Notes: generated by a model from the sequence alone, not told the origin. A stretch of 64,000 bases of DNA from Tachypleus tridentatus (GCF_004210375.1 NC_134837.1:19539586-19603585), one strand, 5' to 3'; shown: positions 46,073 to 58,430, numbered from the stretch's first letter. Numbers and translations: made by a program.

Positions 46073-47350
46073 TATATACATAGTTCCCAACACCACTGCT
46101 TATATTACACACAGCAATGATATGAATCTGAAATCATGTCTCTGCACTACAGGGAAAGATCCTTCATTATACGTTGATGTCAGGTTCCAAGACTATGTTG
46201 TAATTAATCCAACTCGGAAGAACTCGTAGATGAGAAGTAAGATGACTTTATGGATATTTCGAAGGAATTGGTACCTAAAAAAAAGAGAAAATCCCACCAT
46301 TTATTTGCTAGCTATTTTGTACAGTTTTCTTCGTCTTGTGTTTTTTCGCACCAACGTGTCTGGAAGCACGTGGTTTATGTTTCGTTTTAAATGAGCACGA
46401 GATATGTGATTAATTTGAATAAAGATGACAAGCAACTTTGGATTAAAATTATTAACATCTACCCGGCGTTTCAGCTTATATCTTTTTTCAAGAGTATATA
46501 AATGTCCCAAATTAATTAATGTGTTAAGTTACTATATTAATCTATGCAAAATGTCCTTATTTAGTCCATCAGTATTTAAATCGGAAAATGATGCCAGTTA
46601 TAAAAAGTTGTGTTTTTCATCTCCTGTTTTGTCTATTATATGTAGTTTTACTCCAAACTCCACTGCTCGAATTAAAGAAGACTAGAGCAGCCATTTTGTT
46701 TCCATCTTATCTGAACAACAGTGAGTTATAATCTCATCAGCTGCTGTAATCAGATTCTATTTTTATGGACTAGTCATTATAAGTCACATTGCTTTCATTT
46801 TTTTATTACCATATTTTTGCGTCATTATTGGGTTTTGGCAGCAAAGATAGGTTACTTTTATAGAATTTAATTTTGAAGAAGTTTCATAAAACTGAAGTAT
46901 AAGAAAAAAGGACTAGTCCTAAGTTAAGAAATGGATTACTGATTCCATTCTTACGATAATTTAATGAAAACGAACATCGTACGGCCTATTATTACTTTAT
47001 AACTCAATTGTTAAAAATAGAATATTATATAACACAACAAAGAAACTTTACATTACGTACTGCAACAGTAACGTATATTACATATAACTTGCCATTATCA
47101 AAAATAATTTTTGTATAATAATTATTTCTTCGTCACATCTTAATTTATTTTTTAAAATATTAAAAATGTGTTTATTTTTATAAAGCTATTAAGAGTAACT
47201 TACTGGCTTGCTAAATATTGAATTACCAATTACAGAGAAGACAATTTGCAAGTAACACCCACTGTCAACTCATGGAGTGTTCTTCTACCAATAAATAGTA
47301 GGGCAGACTGACACATTATATCGCTCACCTGGCTAGGAGAGGACATTTCG
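46073..47350. other. Intergenic AT-rich sequence
   Basis: An 86-codon ORF at 46425-46685 (+) has no recognisable domain and is not supported as a gene. Nothing else seen. Confidence 0.45.
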
Positions 47351-47686
47351 GTGCTGAGTTTCCATCTCATGAATTGCAAGTTATGAGTCGAAGGTTCTAA
47401 CTGTCAGTCCATTCCAAGATGAGTTTCCATCCCATGAACTGCAAGCTATGAGTCGGAGGTTCTAACTATCAGTCCATTCCAAGACGAGTTTCCATCTCAT
47501 GAACTGTAAGCTATGAGTCGGAGGTTCTAACTATCAGTCCATTCCAAGATGAGTTTCCATCCCATGAACTGCAAGTTATGAGTTGGAGATTCTAACTATC
47601 AGTCCATTCCAAGCTGAGTTTCCATCCCATGAACTGCAAGCTATGAGTCGAAGGTTCTAACTATCAGTCCATTCCAAGCTGAGTTA
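47351..47686. repeat. 64-bp tandem array, about 5 copies
   Basis: Unit gagtttccatctcatgaact, gcaagctatgagtcggaggt, tctaactatcagtccattcc, aagat. Copies differ by scattered substitutions. It lies directly before a SINE-A insertion. Confidence 0.93.
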
Positions 47687-47702
47687 ACATTAGCATGCCA
47701 CA

Positions 47703-47982
47703 ATGGCCCGGTATGGCCAAGCGTGTTAAGGCGTTCGACTCCTAATCTGAGGGTCGCGGGTTCGAATCCCTGTCACACCAAACATTCCCTCCCTTTCAGC
47801 CGCGAGGGCGTTATAATGTGACAGTCAATTCCATTATTCATTGACAAAAGAATAGCCCACGAGTTGGCGGTGAATGGTAATGACTAGCTGCCTTCCCTCT
47901 AGTCTTACACTGCTAAATTAGGGACGGCTAGCGCAGATAGCCCTCGAGTAGCTTTGCGCGAAATTCAAAAACAAACAAATTA
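47703..47982 (+). mobile_element. SINE-A copy
   Basis: tggcccggtatggccaagcg head, ggttcgaatcc B box, full body and aaaacaaacaaat tail. Confidence 0.95.
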
Positions 47983-48930
47983 GAACGTTAACAGACAAAA
48001 ATATAATAAATTGTGATTGAATAGTCATATATATAGGTATATATATATTTATTGCTATACATTAATTCATTTTTGCCTGTGCTTATATAGGGACGATGCA
48101 AATGCCATCCTGAAGGATTGATATCACCCATCTCTGTATTTATTTTATTTTTAGAAACGTTTTTCTTTACTTGATTGTTTGTTTTTAATACAGTGTACAA
48201 CAGACAGAGAAATATTGTATTCATAACAAAATCTACATATAATGACGTTCCAACTGTAATTTTTATTATTTATTTATTACTGTATGGTAACTCTTTTTTT
48301 TTTAACCTGAATTTAAACGTTTTATAAGAAAGCCAAATTTCTGTAAGAAAACCAACTTCAAGGTATAATGATAAAATTCAGTTACACTGAAATTATTATC
48401 ACTCATTAATAATATTTACTCTATTTGAAACTATGTCAGGAAAGTCGGTTGGCATCATTGTTTTGTTTCTTGAGTTATTTTGTAATTAAAAATGTAGGAA
48501 AGAGAAGAACAAGAAATTCAAACTTTTTGTTTTGATATTTAGCTTTATTTACATACATTCCAAAAACTTGTGACTCGGTTATTATATAAAAACGAAATAG
48601 CAATCGTATAATTCGAGCGCTTCCAAAAAATGGACCTTTCTTCTTCAGGGGAAACCTAGGAGTCTTCACTATACAGATGTTTTAAAAAGAGAATTCTGTA
48701 TAGTATCTTAAAGCTCAGATGTTCTATTGATGAGATATTTAAAAAATGGTTTCAATGAACAATCTGAGCCATCCCTAAATAGGCAGTATTGTTCTCTCCT
48801 GATAATAAAACGGGTTTTATGGACATCATAAATGATTTATTAGAATAACAAACAATTTCATCAGGTACCAATGTCATTATAAGGCACTAAAACCCAGCCA
48901 CAGAGCTGATTTAGGGTCGTGATTAGCAAC
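47983..48930. other. Intergenic sequence
   Basis: AT-rich; no recognised gene. A short (ta)n tract lies at 48028-48050. Confidence 0.5.
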
Positions 48931-48939
48931 TTTCCGGCT

Positions 48940-49775
48940 CAGTTCTGTCAACAATTTCCAATAGAGTTACGGTCTGGAGACTTTGTTAGCCATGGTAATC
49001 TTGTAACATTGTCCTCGTCAAGATAATCTAATACAATATGTACACTGTGGGTAATGTAATTGTCATACTGGAACACAAATTTATTGCCAAACCCTGCTCT
49101 AGTATATGATAAAAGTATCATATTCATATGATGCATGTAGGAGGCGTCATTGATATTTCCCTGAAGGATATGAAAACAAATTTCCACCATGATGAATTTC
49201 TGCCCAAACATGTACTACACCACCTCCTTTGTGTTTGTTGTGGGAAATACAATCTTTCTTCATCTGTTCTCCAGGCAAATGACGAAAATGAATCCCGCGA
49301 GCAGTTTTAACATGTCGGAAACAGGGCTAATCTGAAAATATAACATATCTCCAGTGTCTTAACTATAAGTTGGAATGCTTTCTTGCCCAAGTAACATGGT
49401 GGAGGCAGTGGATTCTGGTTAATATTTTGCAAAATTACCTTTTTTGATCAGTCTCTTTTTCACTGTTTTTCTAAACATCCTGGAACGAATTTCTTAATAC
49501 CATTCCTGTTGTAGGGTGTTGTAAAACATCTTTCGGTTTTGACCTGTTAACCTGATCAAAACACGATCATCTCGGACAATAGTTTTTTTGTTGTTTCTTT
49601 TGGCGTCTTGGAGCAATGTTTCCTATACTCTGATGCCGTTTCAAGAATCTGGGTACAGTGCACTCGGGGTACCCTACTCTTCTGACAATGTACTTTTGGT
49701 TCATACCATTTCTGGATAATCGATCAATTTAAAACTCTATATCTTTTGGCTTGTGACGAGGTATAACTCTACACC
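48940..49775 (-). pseudogene. Tc1-type transposase pseudogene
   Basis: Reads right to left. HTH region near 49770-49590 (IDRLSRNGMNQKYIVRRVGY, then IGNIAPRRQKK). First catalytic Asp at about 49340 in WRYVIFSD, immediately followed by TAG. Second Asp in FVFQYDNYITHSV (about 49075). End block LPWLTKSPDRNSIGN, where the catalytic Glu of SPDLNPIEN is Gly. With a stop, frameshifts and a lost Glu it cannot be active. No terminal inverted repeats were recognised. Confidence 0.85.
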
Positions 49776-51105
49776 ACGAAAAGGTTTCTGATCAAAGCGT
49801 TGATCGGTTTTTATAACGTGATGACAAGAAACCCACGTCATGTAAAAATGTATTCTCAAGAGGCCTGGTATGGGTGTTAAAACTTGTATTAAAATAAAGC
49901 ACAGAACAACGTTCTCAATAACAGAAGATTGAAACGTTGTTTTCTACTTTATTTAAATAAGACGTTTCTATAATTATTATGCCAAAAGCACACCTTTTTA
50001 TACAAAGCAGGTGTGTATCTATATTTAACGAACAGATGCTCCAAACAAATAATACAAACCAGAATAAAAACTCGTGCATTTTCTCCGATCACAAACTACC
50101 TTCTATGTTACTATTCGGTCAACTACTCCAAGCACGTAGACGGTAACATCAGTACAGAACTATAGGCAAATATTTTGATCAATATTGTACAAGACAAAGA
50201 CGAACTCACAAAGTACTGTTTTATACCACCAGGAGCTCATACCAGGAGAAATTCTGGCCGAAGAGCAAGAGAAGTAGCCGCTATATACTCTGCATGTAAG
50301 GTTAGAAAACTAACCGCTATATACTTTAGATGTAGAGTTAGAGAACTCGCTGCTATATACTCTGTGTATAGAGTAAGAGAACTAGCTATTGTATACTTTT
50401 GAACAAAGAAGGACAACTCTCACGTAGTGCATGCATCATTAGTTATGTTACTGGTCATTTCATACGTAACAAAGGAGGATATAACATATGGACAATTTTC
50501 TCTGAACGTAAATAAGCAATAACGTTGGGGAAAGCTAAGTATCCAACAAGTTCACTTGAAAGAAAGTCCAAAGATATGTAACCCACTATAAATAAAGTCA
50601 GTACATAATAATCTGATATATTTTTTGTACAGAACGACAACACTCATTCACAATTTTTAACTTCTCAAAAATGTTTATTGTGTTGAATTCTTAACTGGTA
50701 TTTTGTGTTAGATGTGTATATACCCATGACTGAAGACCTAATGTAGTAAAAACTCAGGCTAATGAAAATGCATAGTTTTGAAATACTTTCCTTATTTCTG
50801 CAGTGCAAATATATTCACGTAGGTTATGAGCAATGGTAAACATTTTTAAAATCACATTAATCAAAATTCACAAGTTGATCGTATAGCCCTAGTATTGACT
50901 TATGGAATAAAACCTTTGTCATAGCCGTAATACTAACTTATGAAATATAATTTTTATCGTTAGTACAACAGTTTTGTATCAAGTGAGCTTGGGAAATTGA
51001 ATTTGGAAGTTGTAGTTTACGACTTGGGTGAAAAGGTAAAGATAAAATGTAATATTTTTATTTGTGTGAAAGTTTTAAAATTTCCAAAATGTTTTTACTT
51101 ATATA
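49776..51105. other. Intergenic sequence
   Basis: A small 30-bp tandem repeat (about 3.5 units, gctatatactYtgYatgtaR plus gttagagaac) at 50277-50400 produces the repetitive ORF there. No gene recognised. Confidence 0.5.
50277..50400. repeat. Diverged 30-bp tandem repeat
   Basis: Four units of (c/g)gctatatactYtg plus taRRgttagaRaact encoding a repeated AAIYS.CRVREL-type peptide; low-complexity rather than a protein gene. Confidence 0.7.
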
Positions 51106-51107
51106 AA

Positions 51108-52074
51108 ATAGTTATAACAAAAGTTATTTATATGGAGTAGTTGTCACCAAAGTCATTATATGGAATAGTTGTCACCAAAGTTATTATATGGAATAGTTGG
51201 TAACAAAGTCATTATATAATATAGTTATAACAAAAGTTATTTATATGGAGTAGTTGTCACCAAAGTCATTATATGGAATAGTTGTCACTAAAGTCATTAT
51301 ATAGAGTAGTTGTCACCAAAGTCATTATATGGAATAGTTGGTAACAAAGTCATTATATAGAGTAGTTGTCACCAAAGTCATTATATGGAATAGTTGGTAA
51401 CAAAGTCATTATATAATATAGTTATAACAAAAGTTATTTATATGGAGTAGTTGTCACCAAAGTCATTATATGGAATAGTTGTCACTAAAGTCATTATATA
51501 GAGTAGTTGTCACCAAAGTCATTATATGGAATAGTTGGTAACAAAGTCATTATATAATATAGTTATAACAAAAGTTATTTATATGGAGTAGTTGTCACCA
51601 AAGTCATTATATGGAATAGTTGTCACTAAAGTCATTATATGGAGTAGTTGTCACCAAAGTCATTATGAGGAATAGTTGTCACTAAAGTCATTATATGGAG
51701 TAGGTGTCACTAAAGTCATTATATGGAGTAGTTGTCACCAAAGTCATTATGAGGAATAGTTGTCACTAAAGTCATTATATGGAGTAGTTGTCACAAAAGT
51801 CATTATGAGGAATAGTTGTCACTAAAGTCATTATGAGGAATAGTTGTCACTAAAGTCATTATATGGAGTAGTTGTCACCAAAGTCATTATATGGAGTAGT
51901 TGTCACCAAAGTCATTATGAGGAATAGTTGTCACTAAATCATTATATGGAGTAGTTGTCACCAAAGTCATTATATGGAATAGTTGTCACCAAAGTCATTA
52001 TGAGGAATAGTTGTCACTAAAGTCATTATATGGAGTAGTTGTCACCAAAGTCATTATATGGAGTAGTTGTCACA
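51108..52074. repeat. 28-bp tandem array, about 34 units
   Basis: Basic unit ggagtagttgtcaccaaagt plus cattatat. Sub-variants (gaatagttggtaac; ttataacaaaagttattta; gaggaatag) recur in blocks; the ttataacaaaag variant recurs near 51111, 51224, 51421 and 51562, spacings that are whole multiples of about 28.2 bp. Confidence 0.95.
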
Positions 52075-52437
52075 TTTCGTATTGAACTTTAAATTTTTTT
52101 ATTTCTATTTATAAATGTTAGTCTTTTTGTAATCTATAAAGGGTTTCATTTCGTGATTTTATGTCGTGAAAATGATTTATTTTAATAATTCTTTCAATCG
52201 TTACCATCCATTTTATTTGCACTATAATGTTTATGCATTTTGATCTGAACTAAAGGGTATATTCTACGTCTTAATGTAATTTAAAAAAAAGGGTCTATTG
52301 CAAAGCTTTTAAGTTCAGTTTCTTTGTTTGCTGTTAAGTGAAAAGCTAAGCAATAGTCGGGTAAATAAAAGAAACACGAGCCAACTACCAACGTGGTAAA
52401 AAACCCAACGAAATACATAAAAATGTGCTGGCAAGTT
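52075..52437. other. Intergenic sequence
   Basis: No recognised feature. Confidence 0.5.
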
Positions 52438-52708
52438 AGTTTGGTTCCGAATTTCGCGCAAAGCAGCGCGAGGTCTCTCTGTGCTAGACGTCCCTAATTT
52501 AGCAGTGTAAAACTAGAGGGAAGGCAACTAATCATCGCCACCCACCGCCAACTCTTGGGCTACTCTTTGACCAACGAATAGTGGGATTGACCTAACATTA
52601 TAACGCCCTCACGGCTGAAAAGGCTAGCATATTTAGTGTAAATGGAATTCGAAACCGCGACCCTCTGATTATGAGTCGAGCGCCTTAACCATCTGTCCAT
52701 GTCGGGCC
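52438..52708 (-). mobile_element. SINE-A copy
   Basis: Reverse orientation, tail tttggttccgaatttcgcgc at left and head catgtcgggcc at right; more diverged than most. Confidence 0.93.
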
Positions 52709-52969
52709 GCCACAGAAAGAAACAGTACAGTTGCATCTGTACACACATGCCTCTATTGACACTTTTCCTCACATAAACGAACTGGGTATTAATCTTGATT
52801 TTCCTTTTCAGTTCCACCACTGTTTAATATTAAGAAAATTAAGGTAATGTGTTCATTTTATTCTCTACAATCCCATGAAATCAGTTATATTCTTCTCAAA
52901 CAATCAAGATAAACTTGTATCTCCTTTCAACTTTTCATTCATATATCCCTCGATGTATTCAGCAGTAAA

Positions 52970-53040
52970 GAACAAATCTGAAGTTTGATCCCCACTGGCG
53001 GGATCAGTGCATATAGCCAGTTGTGCAACTTGTACTATTA
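52970..53040 (+). mobile_element. Possible SINE-B fragment
   Basis: gaagtttgatccccactggc and gcatatagccagttgtgcaa match the second half of SINE-B weakly. Confidence 0.4.
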
Positions 53041-53433
53041 ATGATTAATAGGCAGGTTTGAAGAATACTTTTCTGGTACAATGATCCACGAAAAAGAACA
53101 TCCATCATCAGTCTGGACCCTTATGTCAGCAAATCATGACGTTACGTACTAGTCGTTGCGACTAACCATGTGTTCCATATATAATACAGATTTAAGAAAA
53201 AGATTAAAACTCGTCAGGTTGAACTAACAGACGTTTATGAGGATTTTTGACAGTAAATATGCAGTACGTGCAGGAGCATTAGGACAGGAAAATATTTTGT
53301 TATTCTTTCGTTTTATGGAATTAAATCTGTCACGCCATCACAGAATTTAAGTTTCAACAATGTGGTAACGCTTTATTGATCTCTGTTGACAAATGAATGA
53401 GTCAGAGTGAGAATACTTATCATTCTTAACTTC

Positions 53434-53699
53434 TTTTGAATTTCGCGCAAAGTTACACGAGGGTTATCTGCGCTCGCCATCTCTAATTTAGCAGTGTAAG
53501 ACTAGAGGAAAGGCAGTTAGTCATCACCACCCACTGCCAACTTTTGGGCTACTCTTTTACCAACGAATCGTGGGATTGTCCATAACATTATAACGCCCCC
53601 ATGGATGAGAAAGGCGAGCATGATTGGTGTGACAGAGATTCGAACCCGCGACCCTCAGATTACGAGTGGAGTGCCTTAACCATCTGGCCATGCTAGGCC
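53434..53699 (-). mobile_element. SINE-A copy inside a Tc1 element
   Basis: Reverse-orientation copy flanked by tatcattcttaa (left) and tatcatttttaa (right), an imperfect target duplication. It post-dates the Tc1 copy. Confidence 0.93.
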
Positions 53700-53709
53700 T
53701 ATCATTTTT

Positions 53710-54300
53710 AAGAATTGCCATATACTTGTACCAAGAGCATGTTTACTTCTCGGTAGTAGAATCCTTTACCAATAATGTACCATGCTGGATCAGTATTTGA
53801 TAGTACTTGAGTTAGCACATTATTCCATCTAGTTTACAAATATCTCGTATTACCACAGCAGGAAAATAACCCCAAACCATCACACTACCTCGCCCATGTT
53901 TCATGGTAGATGTTATATATTGATGTAGTTTAATGATTTGGGGGTATTTTTCTGCCGAAGCAACAAGAAAAATTCGCAAACCAAATGGAATAATGGACCA
54001 ACGCAAGTACTATCATGGTACACCCAGTGGTAAAGTATTCTACTATCAAGAAGATAATGACCCCAAAAAACTCATTCAATATATACAGAAACCACTTAGC
54101 TGAGCAAGAAGCTGCTGGAGTATATTAAAATGATGCAATGGGCCCAACAGAGTCCTGATCTCAACCCAACTGAGCGGATCTAAGAATATGATAGATCAAA
54201 AACTTTACAAATCAAACGTTACTTCCAAAGAGATTTTATGGGAGCGTACGAGAGACATTTAGAGTAAACTCGCAAAGTATGTTATAATTAAATATGTTGC
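53710..54300. pseudogene. Tc1 transposase fragments in opposite orientations
   Basis: From about 53935 leftwards (-): MKHGRGSVMVWGYFPAVVIR, DICKLDGIM, LKYYQILIQHG. From about 53945 rightwards (+): GIMDQRKYYHG, VFYYQEDNDPKKLIQYI, then SPDLNPTE-type remnants. The two pieces overlap in content (WG.F...GIM), so this is an inverted duplication, not a single inversion. Confidence 0.75.
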
Positions 54301-54365
54301 AACAATGCCTGAAAAATTCTCTGCATTAACTAAAGTTAAAAAAAGTAACACAAAGATATTTATTG

Positions 54366-54806
54366 TTTGCTGAACTCAAGCACTTCCAGTGAGCATCTGT
54401 TGTACTAAATATGGAGATTCAAACACTTCCAGTGAGCATCTGTTGTACTAAATATGGAGATTCAAACACTTCCAGTGAGCATCTGTTGTACTAAATATGG
54501 AGATTCAAACACTTCCAGTGAGCATCTGTTGTACTAAATATGGAGATTCAAGCACTTCCAGTGAGCATCTGTTGTACTAAATATGGAGATTCAAGTACTT
54601 CCAGTGAGCATCTGTTGTACTAAATATGGAGATTCAAGCACTTCCAGTGAGCATCTGTTGTACTAAATATGGAGATTCAAACACTTCCAGTGAGCATCTG
54701 TCGTACTAAATATGGAGATTCAAACACTTCCAGTGAGCATCTGTCGCACTAAATATGGAGATTCAAACACTTCCAGTGAGCATCTGTCGCACTAAATATG
54801 GAGATT
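54366..54806. repeat. 43-bp minisatellite born from Tc1 3' sequence, about 10 units
   Basis: Unit aagcacttccagtgagcatc, tgttgtactaaatatggaga, ttc. Units at the right end share tgtcgcac, showing local spread of variants. Copy 2 of the Tc1 element has the same sequence once (56818-56865). Confidence 0.95.
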
Positions 54807-54905
54807 ACTACAATTTTGGTGTTTCATTTGTGATTTACCATCAACTGTTCTTTGAAAGTAGCCTGAAATCTAATTTTTGACTTTGTCCTAACACTTTTAC
54901 ACAGT

Positions 54906-55630
54906 GCTGTGAAACATGAAATTATTTGTTTTTTCTAGTTTTAAAGAAAGCTTTTTATAGTCATTGGCATGAAGGTCTAAGTTATAAATTGACAAAATTT
55001 CACTCTTACACTGAACGTATCTGCGAGTTTTTAAAGTATGTTAGTGATATTTGTTCATGTTTAAGGTTAAGGTTACTTGTCTTCTTTATCGATGCAAGTT
55101 ATCAAAATACACTGGTATTTGCTCTGATTAGGGTAATATTTATGGTTGCATCTTTTTTTGCACTAGGTGCTACGTACCCAAACACAATGCTACCATCCTG
55201 AGCGACCTGTTTAAGGTTGATGTCATTGTTCGTTTCTTCTGTTCCAATTACCATTTTGTCTTATTTTTACTTTTCACATCTGACATTCTTACAACTTTTA
55301 AATATATCATTCTGCTCAATTCGTTAATGATGTGAAAATGTGGCGTCTCGAGTGTTCTTAACATGTGCCCAACCTTAAATTATCTTGAATTATGAATGAT
55401 AACTATTTTCTGTGTATGAATACAGGATGAGCAGCTCCAGGTTGCTGTCTCTATCAAGGTTTAAAGACGGAAACATATTTGAAATAAATAAACATATCAA
55501 TAGTTTATTCCAATTTTTTCGTTATAATCTACATAAAAGCAACATCCACATAACTGTTTCTATTGTTGAATTGATAGACTAAAGAAAAGCAGCCAGTCAA
55601 CAACGGTCGTCATCAGTCTTAGCTATTGTC
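54906..55630. other. Sequence between Tc1 copies
   Basis: A 91-codon ORF at 54926-55201 (+) has no recognisable motif and is not supported as a gene. No other feature. Confidence 0.45.
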
Positions 55631-55634
55631 TGAT

Positions 55635-55765
55635 CCAGTAATGGAGTTTGTCCATCTATGACCACGAAATGCGAAGCGTGGTGTTTCGTCAACATAGTAC
55701 GAACCATTAATCCTCGGATTTAGAGCTCGTGCACATTAACTACTACGTTCTCCCTGAAATTTTGC
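55635..55765 (-). mobile_element. SINE-C copy
   Basis: Reverse orientation; accacgaaatgcgaagcgtg corresponds to the C-family ccacgctccgcattttgggg end, and agggagaacgtagtagttaa to its A-box start. Confidence 0.5.
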
Positions 55766-56149
55766 ATTCGAGTTGAAATTCAGGTTTAATAATGTTTTAT
55801 TATACAATCCATTGTAAAAAGTATTAGTACAAGAGAATATTGTGTCATTCTATCTATTCTATGGGGCTAATTCTTCCACTCCATTACAGAATGTTTATTC
55901 TATGATAATGCTTCACTGATCCTTAAAGTTCCCATACACTTGTACCAAGGGCATGTCACTTGAGTGAATATAGTGATCAAATGTAGGATATGAAATAACT
56001 GTCATGGCTTATCATACAGTGTCTTAACTATAGACAAAGAAGATAGCACGTGATACTGGTATAGCCCAGAAGATATCAATTTAATAGCACTCTACAAATA
56101 AATCTCGACAAAAACAGCGTTTAACAATATATACTAAGTTTTGTCGTCA

Positions 56150-56572
56150 TGCCAAAGCCAAAAATGTATAGAGAATTGTTAGTAGAGCAGAGAGTTCAAG
56201 TAAAAACTTTAGATGATACTGGTTGAGTTCTGTGGGGGGTATTTTTTTGCTGAAGCGACAGGAGATACTTGCAAACTAGTTGGAATAATGGGTCAACACA
56301 ACCACCGTCAGATAGTGATCTGTCATGATATGTGTAGTGGTTTGCGTATTTTTAGTAAAGGATTTTACTTAGAAAAAGGTAATGACTCTAAACACTTGCC
56401 CAACCTATGGAGAAATAATTTAGCTTAGAAAGAAGCTGCTGGAGCTATTCAAATAATGCAAAGGTCCCATCATCTCAATCCAGTTCAGCAGATCTGGAAT
56501 TTAAAAGATCAAAACTTAAAGAAATCAAGCGTTATTTCCAAAGAAACTTTATGGGAATTTATGAGAGACAAT
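56150..56572 (+). pseudogene. Internally deleted Tc1 transposase
   Basis: N-terminal HTH start, then a stop (TGA after LDDTG), then GGYFFAEATGDTCKLVGIM, FSKGFYLEKGNDSKHLP, and a degenerate HLNPVQQIWNLKD block in place of SPDLNPIE..W. The middle of the protein is missing. Confidence 0.75.
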
Positions 56573-56599
56573 TAAAGTAAAATCGCAAAGATTGTAGTT

Positions 56600-56716
56600 G
56601 TTTTGAATTAAGCACAAAGCTACACAATGGGCTATCTGTGCTATGCCCACCACGGGTATCGAAACCCGGATTTTAGCGTTATAAGTACCCATACATACCG
56701 CTGAGTCACTGGGGGA
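56600..56716 (-). mobile_element. SINE-B copy inside Tc1 copy 2
   Basis: gaattaagcacaaagctaca, ctatctgtgctatgcccacc, acgggtatcgaaacccgg (B box complement), gctgagtcactgggggac head. Confidence 0.85.
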
Positions 56717-56966
56717 CAAAATCTCAAAGAACATTTTGATTAAATATGTTACATCGATGACTGAAAGACTAACTGCGGTTATTAAAACGGCACTCAAAAT
56801 GTTAACTATTTGCTGAACTCAAGCACTTCCACTGATCATCTGTTGTACTAAATACGAGTATCAAAAAAATTGTGATGTTTCACCTATTGTTTACCTTCCA
56901 TTGTTCTTTTGCAACAGCCTGAGTTCTAATTTTTGACTTTGTCCTAGCACTTTTACACAGCACTTT

Positions 56967-57476
56967 AATCTTACTAGGTTATATAAAATTCATATTTGTT
57001 TTGGAGTATGTATGCCTAACATAAAATTTGAAATCAAGAGAAATTCCTCTTTGACTTTAGTTCTTTCATAATGTAATAAAATTAAATAGGTTTCTTTATA
57101 ACTATACGTCTCTCTGCTAGTATTCTACAAACATATTATATTAACTACTAAAATGCAGGTTGCACAAAAGATCTACAATCCTTAACAATGTTGCTGACAG
57201 GATTGTGTAAAGTAATACTTATTACCTACTTCTGAAGCCAACAAATAAGGTGAGTCAAAGGTAAGTTTGAAGATTCACAACGTTAAAATCTGAGATTCGA
57301 TTATGCGCGACAGGCAGACTATAGATAGCCGACTGTCTGTTAACTATGGGCTATTGCTTGGCAGGGTCTTTGACTATTGCCAAACTGAAGATGTCTCTTA
57401 ACTCTGAGCTCTAGTCAAGCTGTCAAGACATTTTAACTCTTCGCTACTACGAAACTGTCAGGTTTTGTTAGTTATG
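56967..57476. other. Intergenic sequence
   Basis: A weak SINE-B-like fragment may lie at 57280-57340 (aacgttaaaatctgagattc gattatgcgcgacaggcag). Otherwise nothing recognised. Confidence 0.45.
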
Positions 57477-57602
57477 GGCCTCCAGTGGCACAGCGGTATA
57501 TCTTCGGATTTACAACTTTAGGAACTGGATTTCGATACGTGTGGTAGCTAGAGCACAGATAGCAAACTGTGTTGATCTGTACTTAATTACAAAGAAACAA
57601 AC
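57477..57602 (+). mobile_element. SINE-B copy
   Basis: gggcctccagtggcacagcg, gatttcgatacgtgtggt (B box), agcacagatagcaaactgtg, tail aattacaaagaaacaaac. Confidence 0.8.
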
Positions 57603-58430
57603 TGTTGCAACATTGCCTTCTACCGTTTCAGTGTTTCAGTAAAATGCTATATATCACATGTGTTCAAACTAATGTCTGAACACTATTTTTCTTTCTTGTT
57701 TTAATAAGGATTATTTATGAAATTATATATATATATATACAAGTCTGTAAAATATCAAACAGTCACTAATTTGCAGGTAACCAATGCCACAAATCATATG
57801 TACGAATAAGTAAATGGCTCAAGATGTTCTTCCCACATTATGGTTACATGTAAGATGGTAAATGGATCAGCTGATCAGGAATTCAAGGAAATGCTGTGGC
57901 TTTAAATGCTTCCAACAGCCAAGTGTTTGGTTTTTGTTACTTTAGTCTGGCTAAGCCTTCTATAGATTATTGGATATTATTTATATCAATAAGCAAACGA
58001 GAAAAGTTTTACCATTAGCCTTATATTTTAATTGTAATTCAGATTTCTGTAAACTTCAGAGCTAGAAAATTAATGTTCAATTCTCAGTTAGTTTTTTTCA
58101 ATCTTCATGTTAAAGTATGAAGCCATCAAATGAACTTGAAAAAATACATATATCATTTATGTTCTTTTGATAAAAGTATAAATTTAAACTCTACAATAGT
58201 AAAATATATCCTTTATTTGTACCCACACACTCATACATGTATTTTTTTATCCGGTCATAAATTATGTGAAACTTAAAAAACGTAAATAACATTTTCCACT
58301 GAAATAAGCGACTGGTCCCGACTTTCTAAGTCCCAAGGCTTTTCTATAACATTGTATAACTTTTATAACTCTCTTACAACCATCAGTATCTTTATTTTTC
58401 TGCATAAATACAACTTGCCTTACTCATCTA
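57603..58430. other. Intergenic sequence
   Basis: AT-rich with a short (ta)n tract at 57725-57740; no gene recognised. Confidence 0.5.

Larger units (their letters stand above)
53270..54905. mobile_element. Rearranged Tc1-type element, copy 1
   Basis: The 5' region (53275-53400) aligns with 55840-55960 of copy 2. The right end near 54870-54905 reads gactttgtcctaacactttt acacagtgct, like a Tc1 TIR. Inside are a SINE-A insertion (53434-53699), transposase pieces in both orientations meeting near 53940, and a 43-bp minisatellite. - strand piece: KHGRGSVMVWGYF, DICKLDGIM. + strand piece: GIMDQRKYYHG, KVFYYQEDNDPKKL. Dead. Confidence 0.7.
55830..56966 (+). mobile_element. Rearranged Tc1-type element, copy 2
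   Basis: 5' region 55840-55960 and 3' region 56813-56966 match copy 1 (gactttgtcctagcactttt acacagc end). The coding part is internally deleted: the N-terminal start MPKPKMYRELLVEQRVQVKT at 56150 runs straight into the DDE C-terminal region (YFFAEATGDTCKLVGIM at 56237). A SINE-B is inserted at 56600-56716. Confidence 0.75.

Noticed and set aside
46425..46685. 86-codon ORF as a gene
   Set aside because: No motif, no splice context and no neighbouring exons; probably chance.
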